DNA of 18,870 bases from CAIKMD01 sp035605975 (GCA_035605975.1 DATNGG010000031.1:1-18870), one strand, 5' to 3'; shown: positions 1 through 6,952, counted from the stretch's first letter. A program made the numbers and translations. Notes: generated by a model from the sequence alone, not told the origin.

Positions 1-1317
1 TTCGGCGCGGAGAAAGCCCTTCGAGAGCGCGTGATAGATGCCTTCGGGGCAGATGAGGCGCGAGGCGAGATAGCCGATGAGCGCCGCCGCCATCAGCGGG
101 ATCACCATCGCGTTGTTGTCGGTCATCTCGATGACGATGACGAAGGCGGTGATCGGCGCCTGCACGACCCCGGCGAAATAGGACACCATGCCGAGCAGCA
201 TGATCGGCCCGAGCGGCGCGCTGGGAAACAAACTGGCGAGGTTGGCGCCGAGCCCTGCCCCGACGGCAAGCGAAGGCGAGAAGATGCCGCCGGGAATGCC
301 GCTGATGGTCGAGAAGATCGTGGCGACCAACTTCAAGACGCCGAAGCTCCACGGCAGCGGAACCCCGCCGACGAGCGCTGCCTTCACTTGCGCATAACCC
401 GTGCCGTAGATCGTACCGCCCGAGAGCAGGCCGCAGCAGGCGACGCCGACGCCGCACAGCATCGCGAAGATGAGCGGGCGCGCTTTGAGGGCGCGCGCGG
501 CGCCGCTCCTGAAGCCGCCCGCCACCTCGATGACGATCCGGCTGAAGATGCCACCGGCAAGGCCTCCGACAACGCCGCAAAGCGGCACGGCGAGCCAGTC
601 GAACCCGTTGCGCAGCATAGCGGTGCTGACGCCGAAATAGGTGTAGTTGCCGACGAGCGCGAGCGAGGTCAGGCCCGCCGCGATCACCCCGCCGATGACC
701 AGCCCGCTGGTGCGGCTCTCGAAGCTTCGGCTGAGCTCTTCGATGCCGAAGACGATCCCGGCGAGCGGCGTGTTGAAGGCCGCCGCAACGCCGGCCGCCG
801 CGCCGACCAGGATCAGCCCCGGCTGCTGGCGCGGCGACATGCGACCGATCGCGAACATGATCGAGGCTCCGACCTGGACGGTCGGACCTTCGCGGCCGAC
901 CGAGCCGCCGCAGAGCAGCCCGAGAAGCGTCAGCAAAATTTTCCCTATAGCGATGCGGATCGAGACGAGCCGTCCCCGCGCGCGCTGATCGGTGAGAGCG
1001 CGCGCGGCGATCGCCTGCGGAATGCCGCTACCCTGCGAATTGCGAAAAAACCGGTTCGTCAGGAAAACCGAGAGCATGAAGCCCAGCGGTGTGACGATGA
1101 AGGACGCATAGCGCCAGCGCGTCACCAGGAAGTTGAAGGCGTCTTGCGCCTCGTTGGCCAGGAGGGTGAGCACCACGGCCGCCGCGCCAACCGCGACACC
1201 GCCGAGGAGGAAGATCGCGCGGCGCTGCCCGCGGGCCCAGGCGACCCGAAGCATCCGCCGACGGCGCTCGGAAAGCAGCAGTTCCTTGAGACTCGAATGG
1301 CGCGCGGGAAAGGACAT
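1..1317 (-). CDS. ClC-family chloride channel / H+/Cl- antiporter (C-terminus cut by window edge)
   Basis: Inner-membrane chloride transporter of the ClC family. The reading frame is open from the ATG at 1317 to the left edge, giving 439 residues. The hallmark ClC motifs are in order: GSGIP at residues 96-100, GREGP at 141-145 with the gating glutamate E143, an IEEL motif at 192-195 whose E194 matches the proton glutamate (E203) of E. coli ClcA, and GGIFSP at 343-348. By family knowledge, having both glutamates points to a 2 Cl-/1 H+ antiporter rather than a passive channel. E. coli ClcA is 473 residues, so little of the membrane domain should be missing; whether a cytoplasmic CBS domain follows cannot be seen. 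The ribosome binding site is weak, and the start was chosen because it opens the conserved Arg-rich amphipathic N-terminus. It is the last gene of a minus-strand run (cupin, DUF1190, ClC), separated by 169 bases of hairpins. Confidence 0.93.
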   Translation of the reverse strand, partial: MSFPARHSSLKELLLSERRRRMLRVAWARGQRRAIFLLGGVAVGAAAVVLTLLANEAQDAFNFLVTRWRYASFIVTPLGFMLSVFLTNRFFRNSQGSGIPQAIAARALTDQRARGRLVSIRIAIGKILLTLLGLLCGGSVGREGPTVQVGASIMFAIGRMSPRQQPGLILVGAAAGVAAAFNTPLAGIVFGIEELSRSFESRTSGLVIGGVIAAGLTSLALVGNYTYFGVSTAMLRNGFDWLAVPLCGVVGGLAGGIFSRIVIEVAGGFRSGAARALKARPLIFAMLCGVGVACCGLLSGGTIYGTGYAQVKAALVGGVPLPWSFGVLKLVATIFSTISGIPGGIFSPSLAVGAGLGANLASLFPSAPLGPIMLLGMVSYFAGVVQAPITAFVIVIEMTDNNAMVIPLMAAALIGYLASRLICPEGIYHALSKGFLRAE

Positions 1318-1369
1318 TCTCGAAGCTGGGATTGGACGGTGCGGGCAGGATCGGCGTTGTGACGGGCTT

Positions 1370-1451
1370 CTATGGACCGACCATAGTCATTCTCAGCTTT
1401 CGGTGAAAGCGCATCCGCCGCGAACCACCGCTTCTGTCCTCGCGAAGCGAG
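1370..1451. repeat. Three consecutive short hairpins between clc and the DUF1190 gene
   Basis: Three perfect inverted repeats follow one another. CTATGG (1370-1375) pairs with CCATAG (1381-1386). GCTTTC (1396-1401) pairs with GAAAGC (1405-1410). CTCGC (1439-1443) pairs with GCGAG (1447-1451). They lie just downstream of the DUF1190 stop and upstream of the ClC start, both on the minus strand. No T-tract follows, so a terminator is only one option; an intergenic REP-like element or an operator are others. Confidence 0.4.
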
Positions 1452-1486
1452 AGCGAGCGTGGCGTAAAGCGAGGCGGAGAATGGCT

Positions 1487-2053
1487 CTAGCGCCGCGCCA
1501 CCGCGCGGATCGCGTCTGCGGTCAGCGGCTTGCCATGCGCATCGACGATATAAGGCGCCTCGGCGCCGCCGAGCTTGGGGCGCATCAGCCTTCCGACAGC
1601 GCGCCCTCGGAAATAGACCATCCGCCCGTCGCGCGCCGGATCGGAGGCGGCATCGCCCGGCTTGCCGTAATAGAGCGGCACCAGCGCCGCGCGATCGGAG
1701 GTCAGCGCAATCGCGGCGATTGCCGGCGCGTAGCGGTTGAGCGCGATCACCGTATCTTTGAGAAGCGCGCAGCGGCCCTCGCCATAAACCAGCTCGCAGG
1801 TCTCCCGCCGCTCGAAGAAGGGCGCCGTCGAAGCCTGGATCGCCTGCGCGCGCTCAACGATGGCGCGGCACTCCGCATCATCGAAGGCGCGCCGGCAATC
1901 ATCGACCGAGACCAGCACGACGGCATCGGCCGCGCCGCGCTGCAGAAGGCCCCACCCCAGGACGGCGAGCACGGCCAAAAGCAGCGCGCCGACGAAGAGC
2001 AGGACGCCCTCGCCGGGTCGAAGCAGAGGATGATGCGCCGGAATATCGGCCAT
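1487..2053 (-). CDS. DUF1190 (YgiB/UPF0441)-like membrane-anchored protein
   Basis: A 188-residue protein with one N-terminal membrane segment (about residues 16-37) followed by a periplasmic or extracytoplasmic domain. The domain holds four cysteines in two C-x8-C pairs (C53/C62 and C86/C95). The second pair lies in CELVYGEGRC, very close to the CVAEFGEGQC of E. coli YgiB (DUF1190). The spacing of the pairs and the DDC...EC start of the domain also fit that family. The YgiB function is not known, and two disulphides are my inference. YgiB itself carries a lipoprotein-type Cys, absent here, where a plain membrane anchor takes its place. An in-frame GTG at 2062 would add three residues; neither start has a strong ribosome binding site. 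The gene is 65 bases downstream of the cupin gene on the same strand and could be co-transcribed with it. Confidence 0.65.
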   Translation of the reverse strand: MADIPAHHPLLRPGEGVLLFVGALLLAVLAVLGWGLLQRGAADAVVLVSVDDCRRAFDDAECRAIVERAQAIQASTAPFFERRETCELVYGEGRCALLKDTVIALNRYAPAIAAIALTSDRAALVPLYYGKPGDAASDPARDGRMVYFRGRAVGRLMRPKLGGAEAPYIVDAHGKPLTADAIRAVARR

Positions 2054-2118
2054 GGGTTTCACGCCGCCGCAAAGCCCAAAGCCTAAGGCTTAAAGATTGA
2101 TGAAGGCTTGAAGCGCCG

Positions 2119-2796
2119 TCACTCGCCCCCAACCGCGATGAAGCGCTCGCCGAGGATCTTGTAGCGCTGCGGCTTCGGACGCTTGGCATCCTCGGGCCGG
2201 ACATAGCGGATCGAGGACCGGCCTTTGCATTGCCGCGGCAGGACGAAGCAGCGCAGGAAGCGCGTCTCGCTGTCTTTCGAGGTGGGCGCGAGCACCGGCG
2301 CCGTGCCGCTCTCGAACCAGGCTTCGCCTTCGCGATAGGTGTGCGAGGCACCTTCGCTCTCGATGGTGATCGCGCCTTCGAGGCAATAGCGGATGCCCGG
2401 ACCTTGATGGAGATGGGTGTAGGCAACGCCGCCCTTGGGGAAGCCCACGAGATCCAAGCGCATCAGCCAGCCGAAACCGGGATCGAGGGTCACATCGACC
2501 GCGAGCTTCTGCTCGGAGGCGGCGGCGGGCGCGGCACGCAGCGCGCCGCCATCGCTCGCGCCCGCGCCGATGAGCTCGAAGCGCAACAGCCGCGCGCCCG
2601 CGGGGCCGGGCAGCAGCGCGATCGCTTCATCGCCCAAAAACGCGCCGCCCTGCTCGCAGAGCCGCGCGCCCCGCTCCCGTTCGATCGTAACCGCGCCTTC
2701 CATCACATAGAGCGCGCGCTCCGCCGCGGGAAGAAAGACCGGGTCGCCTGAGTCGGGCAGGAAATCCGCATTGAGCCGCAAATTCAGCTTCGTCAT
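2119..2796 (-). CDS. Cupin-domain protein, probably a bicupin with a degenerate first half
   Basis: A 225-residue soluble protein. The second half is a clear cupin barrel: a THLH metal-site motif at residues 127-130, followed by GIRYCLEGAI (134-143) and the YREGEAWFESG turn (154-164). The usual second-motif histidine is not visible after PVLAPTS. The first half (about residues 20-65) also looks like a cupin strand pattern (ALYVMEGAVTI...GGAFLGDEAI) but has no histidines, so it probably does not bind metal. Cupins of this type are dioxygenases, isomerases or sensors, and the substrate cannot be inferred. The start is well supported by GGAGG six bases upstream of the ATG. The gene is divergent from a DoxX gene across 167 bases. 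Confidence 0.85.
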   Translation of the reverse strand: MTKLNLRLNADFLPDSGDPVFLPAAERALYVMEGAVTIERERGARLCEQGGAFLGDEAIALLPGPAGARLLRFELIGAGASDGGALRAAPAAASEQKLAVDVTLDPGFGWLMRLDLVGFPKGGVAYTHLHQGPGIRYCLEGAITIESEGASHTYREGEAWFESGTAPVLAPTSKDSETRFLRCFVLPRQCKGRSSIRYVRPEDAKRPKPQRYKILGERFIAVGGE

Positions 2797-2849
2797 GCTG
2801 CGCCTCCGATCTCGTCACCGCTTGCGGCAGACGAGCTTAGCGGCGCAGT

Positions 2850-2883
2850 CACAATTCTGCCACGCGCGCCTCACGCGATTGTG
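2850..2883. promoter_or_regulatory. CACAAT/ATTGTG inverted repeat in divergent spacer
   Basis: CACAAT (2850-2855) and ATTGTG (2878-2883) form an inverted repeat with a 22-base spacer in the region shared by the divergent cupin and DoxX genes. Seven of eight positions match if one flanking base is added on each side. The spacing, about two and a half helical turns between centres, would allow a dimeric regulator, but this is only a position-and-symmetry argument and no regulator gene is next to it. Confidence 0.25.
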
Positions 2884-2963
2884 TCGCAAATGTCGCGCCG
2901 CCGCGGCGTTAGCATCATCCCGGCGACGGCCGCGAAACGGCATAGGGCATTGGAGGATAACGC

Positions 2964-3425
2964 ATGACGGATGCAACCATCGATTCAAAACGGCTGATCT
3001 TTCCGGGGCTCGCCGCGCTTTATAAAGCGCTCTCGCCCTACGCCTATGATTTCATGCGCTTCAGCACGGGCGCGGTGCTGCTGCCGCATGGCATCGACAA
3101 GCTCCTTCACAAATCGATCGGCGCCTACGCGGTGGCCATCGGCCATGCCGGCTTGCCTCTTCCGACCGCGCTTGCTGTTGCGACCTTTTTTGCCGAATCG
3201 GTCGGCGCATTCTGTCTCGCCATCGGGCTCTTCACGCGGCTCGCGGCTTTGCTGATCTGGATCGAGATGAGCGTCATCATCACAGACTTCCAATGGAAAT
3301 TCGGCTATTTCTGGACCGACAAAGGCATCGAGTATGCGCTGTTATGGTGGCTGCTTTGCATCGGGATCTTCTTCCGCGGCGGCGGACCGATCTCGGTCGA
3401 CCGGCTCCTCGGCAAGGAATTCTAA
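2964..3425 (+). CDS. DoxX family inner-membrane protein
   Basis: A 153-residue protein with four predicted membrane helices. It shows the family signature of DoxX: an N-terminal helix with FMRFSTGAVLLPHGIDKL, the FFAESVGAFCLAIGLFTRLAALL stretch split over helices 2-3, and a C-terminal helix ending IFFRGGGPISVDRLLGK. The DoxX family covers small quinone- or thiol-related membrane proteins; this member has no attached catalytic domain and its role is unknown. TTGGAGG stands seven bases before the ATG. It is divergent from the cupin gene. A second, more distant DoxX lies at 6953-7354. Confidence 0.88.
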   Translation: MTDATIDSKRLIFPGLAALYKALSPYAYDFMRFSTGAVLLPHGIDKLLHKSIGAYAVAIGHAGLPLPTALAVATFFAESVGAFCLAIGLFTRLAALLIWIEMSVIITDFQWKFGYFWTDKGIEYALLWWLLCIGIFFRGGGPISVDRLLGKEF

Positions 3426-3560
3426 GCCCCGCATGCGGTAACGAGTCCGCGAGCAAGGCGCGGCGCGAGCCTTCGCAACCGCACAAAAGACGGAACCGCG
3501 GGAGGGGGGATCGGGATTGATAGGCGGGCTGACGCGCGTGGCGAGCCCGCTGGCGAGCGC

Positions 3561-3579
3561 CGGGAGATTACATCTCCCG
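3561..3579. other. Perfect 8-bp hairpin upstream of the GlsB-like gene
   Basis: CGGGAGAT (3561-3568), loop TAC, ATCTCCCG (3572-3579). It lies 136 bases after the DoxX stop and 67 bases before the GlsB-like start. There is no T-run after it, so it is more likely a leader structure or operator than a strong terminator. Confidence 0.35.
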
Positions 3580-3645
3580 CACCCCACGTCTCACCCAGGC
3601 CCGGCGCGTTGTGAAAGCTGCCCCCGAGAGGAAAGGTTTCACGCG

Positions 3646-3900
3646 ATGCATATCCTCTGGACGCTCCTGATCGGCTTTTTCGCGGGGCTGATCGCCAAGC
3701 TCATCATGCCGGGCCGCGACCCCGGCGGCTTCATCATCACCACCGTGCTGGGCATCGTCGGCGCTTTCGTCGCCACCTATCTCGGACAAGCGATCGGCTG
3801 GTACCAAGCCGGCGAGGGCGCCGGCTTCATCGGCGCAGTGGTTGGCGCCATCATCCTGCTGGCGATCTACCACGCCATTGTGCGGCGACCCGCGGCGTAA
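3646..3900 (+). CDS. GlsB/YeaQ/YmgE family stress-associated membrane protein
   Basis: An 84-residue integral membrane protein with three helices. It carries the hallmark of the transglycosylase-associated/GlsB family: LIGFFAGLIAKLIMPGRDPGG near the N-terminus (split here as residues 7-26), then a glycine-rich helix LGIVGAFVATYLGQAIG and a last helix VVGAIILLAIYHAI. Normal family length is about 80-90 residues. In enterobacteria the family is linked to envelope or acid stress; the molecular role is not known. The frame stays open further upstream, but the ATG at 3646 has GAGAGGAAAGG about nine bases before it and starts exactly where the family starts. A terminator-like hairpin follows the stop. 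Confidence 0.9.
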   Translation: MHILWTLLIGFFAGLIAKLIMPGRDPGGFIITTVLGIVGAFVATYLGQAIGWYQAGEGAGFIGAVVGAIILLAIYHAIVRRPAA

Positions 3901-3932
3901 GCGCGGCCGCGCGCGAGCGCATTGACGCGGCC

Positions 3933-3955
3933 GGCTGGCCGGGCCTAGCCTTTTT
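3933..3955 (+). terminator. Rho-independent terminator after the GlsB-like gene
   Basis: A 7-bp GC-rich stem with one bulge: GGCTGGC (3933-3939), loop CGG, GCC-T-AGCC (3943-3950), directly followed by TTTTT (3951-3955). It starts 32 bases after the stop. The same DNA contains a TTGACG...TAGCCT pair that could read as a weak promoter, but the hairpin plus T-run is the better reading. Confidence 0.6.
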
Positions 3956-4120
3956 GAGAAGCGCCATGACCGCAGCCCGCGCGGCCGGCCGCGGCGCGCG
4001 GACAAGCACAGTTTCGACGAACCTTCGGGTGAGAGAAAAGGCAGGGGCGAGCGTCATCGCCCCGCGGCCGGCGCGCCGGTTCGCGCGCGGGCGAGCATCG
4101 CTTGCCAAGGGAGAAACGTC

Positions 4121-5005
4121 ATGGCCACGATCCGCAATCCGGTCGAATGGGGCTTGGACCAACTGCGCCATGTCGGCGCCGGCATGAGCAATGCAGGTCA
4201 CGCCGTCCATCATGTCGAGGAAAGACTGCACTCGCCCGCTCCCGCGGTCGCGCGCATCACCGTATCCGATCTGCGCGATGCGCTCGAGAAGGGCCTCGGC
4301 GATTTCGCCGCCTATCGCAGCGACGTGATCTTTCTCTGCGTGGTCTATCCGGCGATCGGCCTGATGTTGTGGCGCCTCGCCGCGGGGGCAAGCGCCCTGC
4401 CGCTGCTCTTTCCGCTGGCCGCGGGCTTCGCGCTGGTCGGCCCTCTGGCCGCGGTCGGTCTCTACGAGATGAGCCGGCGGCGCGAACAAGGCGGCGAGAT
4501 CAGCTGGGCGACGGCGCTCGCCGTCTTTCGCGCCCCCGCCTTCGGCGCGATCGCGATGCTGGGCCTGATCCTTGTCGCGATCTTCTTGCTGTGGCTGGCG
4601 GCGGCGGAAGAGGTCTACACGCTGACCCTCGGCCCCGCCCCGCCCGCCTCGCTCGGCGCTTTCCTGGCGGCGATCTTTACCACGGCGGCGGGCTGGGCGC
4701 TGATTTTCGTCGGCATCGGCCTCGGCTTTCTCTTCGCCCTTGCCGTTCTCGTCATCAGCGTCGTCTCCTTTCCGCTGCTGCTCGACCGCGATGTCGGGCT
4801 CGATACAGCGATCGGGACCTCCATGCGCGTGGTGAAAGCGAATCCCGGCCCGATCGCCATCTGGGGCGTGATCGTCGCCGCCGCGCTGGCGCTCGGCTCG
4901 ATCCCGTTCTTCATCGGCCTCATTGTCGTGCTGCCGGTGCTGGGCCACGCCACCTGGCATCTCTATCGCAAGGTGGTGCCGCGCGGAGATGCCCGGCCGG
5001 TGTGA
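4121..5005 (+). CDS. DUF2189 family integral membrane protein
   Basis: A 294-residue protein with a soluble N-terminus of about 65 residues and then some six membrane helices. The order fits DUF2189: an ITVSDLRDALEKGLGDF segment at about residues 46-62, YRSDVIFLCVVYPAIGL as helix 1, a GPLAAVGLYEMSRRRE turn, and late in the protein SFPLLLDRDVGLDTAI (about 220-237) with a TSMRVVKANPGP turn. The family is widespread in alpha- and betaproteobacteria, with no known function. The start is fixed by AAGGGAG seven bases before the ATG. The gene stands alone between a terminator upstream and a hairpin downstream. Confidence 0.88.
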   Translation: MATIRNPVEWGLDQLRHVGAGMSNAGHAVHHVEERLHSPAPAVARITVSDLRDALEKGLGDFAAYRSDVIFLCVVYPAIGLMLWRLAAGASALPLLFPLAAGFALVGPLAAVGLYEMSRRREQGGEISWATALAVFRAPAFGAIAMLGLILVAIFLLWLAAAEEVYTLTLGPAPPASLGAFLAAIFTTAAGWALIFVGIGLGFLFALAVLVISVVSFPLLLDRDVGLDTAIGTSMRVVKANPGPIAIWGVIVAAALALGSIPFFIGLIVVLPVLGHATWHLYRKVVPRGDARPV

Positions 5006-5024
5006 CTTTTTCGGGCGGGCACAC

Positions 5025-5055
5025 GCGGCGGCGCCCGGCGCCTTGACGCCGCCGC
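5025..5055 (+). terminator. GC-rich hairpin after the DUF2189 gene (possible terminator)
   Basis: GCGGCGGCG (5025-5033) and CGCCGCCGC (5047-5055) form a perfect 9-bp stem 19 bases after the stop. There is no T-run after the stem, so termination would be weak or Rho-assisted. Confidence 0.35.
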
Positions 5056-5192
5056 GACGATTCCCAGATACCGCTGGTAAGCGAAGGCTCCGACGGCGCG
5101 GCCGTCTTCCGACGCCCGCGACGCTTCAGACCTCGCAGCTCTTGTTGTTGCGCCGACGCGGCAGCGCGCCGGCGCGGAGTGTGGCATTGCCG

Positions 5193-5384
5193 ATGATGCG
5201 AATCCGTTCTGCCGAGGAGTATATCGCCGAGCTCGAGGAGGTTTTGCGCCGCTATCGCGTCGGCGCGGCCGAGGCGCACGCCCCAGGGGGCCTCACACGC
5301 GAGCAGGCGCTGGCGCAGCTGCGCCGCTTGGGCTTCACCGCGGGCGAAGCCCTACGCCTGTTGCGGCCCGACAAGCATCCCTGA
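5193..5384 (+). CDS. Small helical protein of unknown function (63 aa)
   Basis: I do not recognise this family. The 63-residue product is soluble, charged and predicted to be almost all helix: SAEEYIAELEEVLRRYR near the N-terminus and, after a Gly-Gly break, LTREQALAQLRRLGFTAGEA followed by a basic tail. The amphipathic leucine and arginine spacing and the change in composition at 5193 (upstream in the same frame it turns into Cys/Arg/Pro-rich non-protein sequence) support a real gene that starts here. The start could be either of two adjacent ATG codons (5193 or 5196). A GGAG lies 13 bases upstream, slightly far. It stands alone between two hairpins. Confidence 0.55.
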   Translation: MMRIRSAEEYIAELEEVLRRYRVGAAEAHAPGGLTREQALAQLRRLGFTAGEALRLLRPDKHP

Positions 5385-5548
5385 ATTGTCTTTAAGGGAA
5401 AGCGGCATCTGCCGCCCGCCCCGCTTGATCTCGAGCGGGAAGGCCCCACCTGAAGCCGAACGCATCTTTTGCCTCACAGCAGCGCCACCCTGAGGCGCGG
5501 CCGCGCGCCGCGTCCTTTCCCGAAGGGCTGGCTTTTTCGCACATCCCG

Positions 5549-5569
5549 GGCCCCGTCCAAGGCGGGGCC
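5549..5569. other. 7-bp GC hairpin in the leader of the 112-aa gene
   Basis: GGCCCCG (5549-5555) pairs with CGGGGCC (5563-5569) over a 7-base loop. It lies 38 bases before the next start codon. Nothing else is apparent in 5385-5607 apart from a CCCGCT/AGCGGG pair near 5420-5435. Possible roles are termination of the preceding small gene or a leader structure. Confidence 0.3.
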
Positions 5570-5607
5570 GATTTGCAACCGCCGATGGAAGCGAAAGGAA
5601 ATCCGCG

Positions 5608-5946
5608 ATGCGATTGACCGCCACCTTGGTCAAGCAAACGCTCGACCAGCTCGAAGAGCAAAACAGCTTCGAGGATGTCTATGCCATTCCCGAAGACAAC
5701 CCCACGGCCGCGCGCCTCACCGAGGTTTTCGGCGACCACACCTTCTTTGTCGACCGCGACGGGTTGCACATCGTCGAGGCGCTCGAAACTCAGGGCAGCG
5801 ACCGCGGCCCGGTCGGCAAGGTCGTGAAGCTGGCGCGGTGGAAAGACAAGGAATGCACCACCTTGGCGCCGCAAAAGCCGGTCGCGACCGATGTGATCGT
5901 GCTGCTGGGCAATCCGCAGCAGGATGACGACGAGAAGCAATCCTGA
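5608..5946 (+). CDS. Conserved-looking hypothetical protein (112 aa)
   Basis: I do not recognise a named domain. The 112-residue protein is acidic and soluble, with no signal peptide. It starts with a helix (LVKQTLDQLEEQNSFEDVYAI), then an alternating beta pattern around DHTFFVDRDGLHIVEAL (about residues 43-59), a KVVKLARWKD strand, and a disordered acidic end (QQDDDEKQ). The middle looks like a small beta-sandwich or sensor-like fold, but this is a guess. AAAGGAA eight bases before the ATG supports the start. It is followed 109 bases later by another small gene that seems to have its own promoter. Confidence 0.75.
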   Translation: MRLTATLVKQTLDQLEEQNSFEDVYAIPEDNPTAARLTEVFGDHTFFVDRDGLHIVEALETQGSDRGPVGKVVKLARWKDKECTTLAPQKPVATDVIVLLGNPQQDDDEKQS

Positions 5947-5997
5947 CCGATCGGGGCGGCGGGCCGTCCGCGCCCGCCGCCAGCTTCGTTTTGTCAC

Positions 5998-6023
5998 AGA
6001 ACCTCCGCGAAAGGGGCATCGTT
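5998..6023 (+). promoter_or_regulatory. EcfG-like (general stress sigma) promoter
   Basis: AGAAC (5998-6002), a 17-base spacer, CGTT (6020-6023). The alphaproteobacterial EcfG consensus is GGAAC, 16-17 bases, CGTT, so this matches all but the first base. Transcription would begin near 6030 and give a leader of about 27 bases with the GGAGG site at 6044-6048 before the ATG at 6056. Confidence 0.45.
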
Positions 6024-6055
6024 CACAGGGCATGGCTTCGTGCGGAGGCGCCGCT

Positions 6056-6298
6056 ATGCCCAATCCGTGTCAGACAGCAACCCTCCCCGAGCGATTGCGC
6101 GCGAGCCGCGCAATCGCCGAACTCTTTCGCAGCCAGGCTCGGCAATGCCTCGAAACGGCGGCGCGGATCGATCATGCCTATCGCGGTGTGGCCGAGATGC
6201 TGCGCGCCGCGAGCCGCGACTATGACGCCCAGGCCGCACGCATCGAGGCGACACTCGCAGGCTCCCACGGCATTGACGCGCCGCAAATGCTGCATTGA
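6056..6298 (+). CDS. Small helical hypothetical protein (80 aa), likely stress-induced
   Basis: Function unknown. The 80-residue soluble protein is almost wholly helical and rich in Ala and Arg: LPERLRASRAIAELFRSQAR, a short stretch with Tyr (DHAYRGVAEMLRAASRDYDA), and QAARIEATLAG before a short tail. The heptad-like spacing suggests a helical hairpin or dimer. The start has a textbook GGAGG seven bases before the ATG; a possible in-frame ATG at 6032 has no such site. The EcfG-like promoter at 5998 suggests control by the general stress response. The gene converges with a 29-residue minus-strand gene, 39 bases away. Confidence 0.68.
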   Translation: MPNPCQTATLPERLRASRAIAELFRSQARQCLETAARIDHAYRGVAEMLRAASRDYDAQAARIEATLAGSHGIDAPQMLH

Positions 6299-6337
6299 CG
6301 CGCATCACACCGCCCGAGCGGCTGGCGGTCGAGCCGT

Positions 6338-6427
6338 TCAGAACTGCGTCACCACCTGGATAAGCGCATAGATCGCGACGGTTGCGAAAGCGAGCGTCAG
6401 GGCCAATTCCACCTGGGATATCTGCAT
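6338..6427 (-). CDS. 29-residue single-pass membrane peptide
   Basis: A very short gene. The peptide begins MQISQVELALTLAFATV and continues as one hydrophobic helix (about residues 7-26) with a short polar end VVTQF. The ATG at 6427 has AAAGGA seven bases upstream, as expected for a real start. The frame stays open further upstream to 6583, but that part is Cys/Pro/Arg-rich and does not look coding. Single-helix peptides of this size often bind and tune a membrane complex (for example KdpF or CydX), but no partner is visible next to it. Confidence 0.5.
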   Translation of the reverse strand: MQISQVELALTLAFATVAIYALIQVVTQF

Positions 6428-6480
6428 CGCCGGTCCTTTCGACAGAGCGTCAGCCGCAGCCCAGACGCTAAGGGCCGAAC

Positions 6481-6553
6481 GTGCCACCCTCATGGCACAA
6501 TTGCGGCCATCTGGGACGGGTCCGCGACAGGCTTGGGGCATCGCCAGATGCCC
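6481..6553. repeat. Two perfect short palindromes in a divergent spacer
   Basis: GTGCCA (6481-6486) with TGGCAC (6493-6498), and GGGCAT (6536-6541) with ATGCCC (6548-6553). Both have six-base arms and six-base loops and lie between the 29-aa gene (minus) and the 65-aa gene (plus). They could be operators for either gene. Confidence 0.35.
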
Positions 6554-6583
6554 TGCCCCGCCAGTTTCTCCAGGTGATTGCAC

Positions 6584-6628
6584 GCCAGGGTTGATTCATG
6601 CCAGGGTTTTTCTCTATTCTTTCCCTGG
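6584..6628 (+). promoter_or_regulatory. Candidate promoter with CCAGGG repeats upstream of the 65-aa gene
   Basis: A sigma-70-like pair TTGATT (6591-6596), 18-base spacer, TATTCT (6615-6620). It is laced with three CCAGGG units: GCCAGGGTT at 6584-6592 and again at 6600-6608, and the inverted CCCTGG at 6623-6628. Direct and inverted copies that flank the -35 and -10 boxes look like a regulator binding array. If transcription starts near 6627, the ATG at 6637 would have a leader of only about ten bases. Confidence 0.35.
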
Positions 6629-6636
6629 TTCAAGCC

Positions 6637-6834
6637 ATGACCGAATACTGGTGCCGCTTTTTCGACCCAAGGGGCGCGGTGGTCTGCGCCGAGAAGCTGC
6701 GCGCCGAGGATGATGCCGACGCGGTCGCGGCGGCGCGGCGGATGCTTGCCAATTATCACGCGCATGATTTCGACCTTCGCGAGGGCAAGCGGCTGGTGCT
6801 CCGCGAAAGGCTCGGCGCACCGGGGGCAAGGTAA
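6637..6834 (+). CDS. Small hypothetical protein (65 aa)
   Basis: Function unknown. The 65-residue soluble protein has a beta-start (EYWCRFFDPRGAVVCAEKL), then an acidic turn and helix (AEDDADAVAAARRMLANYH) and a basic tail. This plan, a short strand pair with a Gly turn and a D-D-A-x-A-A helix, is common in many small alphaproteobacterial proteins of unknown function. The start at 6637 fits that plan. An ATG at 6598 in the same frame would add 13 hydrophobic residues and has AGGG seven bases before it, so it cannot be ruled out; in that case the promoter pair I describe would be wrong. Confidence 0.6.
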   Translation: MTEYWCRFFDPRGAVVCAEKLRAEDDADAVAAARRMLANYHAHDFDLREGKRLVLRERLGAPGAR

Positions 6835-6952
6835 GGGCGTTCACATCCTGGGGAGCGCAAGGGTTGCGACTCGCCGGCACGATTGGCAGCCAAGCGCGAG
6901 CATCATAGACTCCCGGGAAAATATCGCCGTGACGGGAAACAAGGGGGAAACG

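Noticed and set aside
31..1362. 443-codon plus-strand frame over the ClC gene
   Set aside because: Antisense to a clear ClC gene; composition is charged and low in hydrophobic residues, as expected for a shadow.
3922..3951. TTGACG...TAGCCT as a promoter for the DUF2189 gene
   Set aside because: The -10 box is poor and overlaps a hairpin plus T-run that fits a terminator better.
3851..4960. 369-codon minus-strand frame over the DUF2189 gene
   Set aside because: Antisense shadow rich in Arg, Asp and Gln; no motif and no ribosome binding site that fits.
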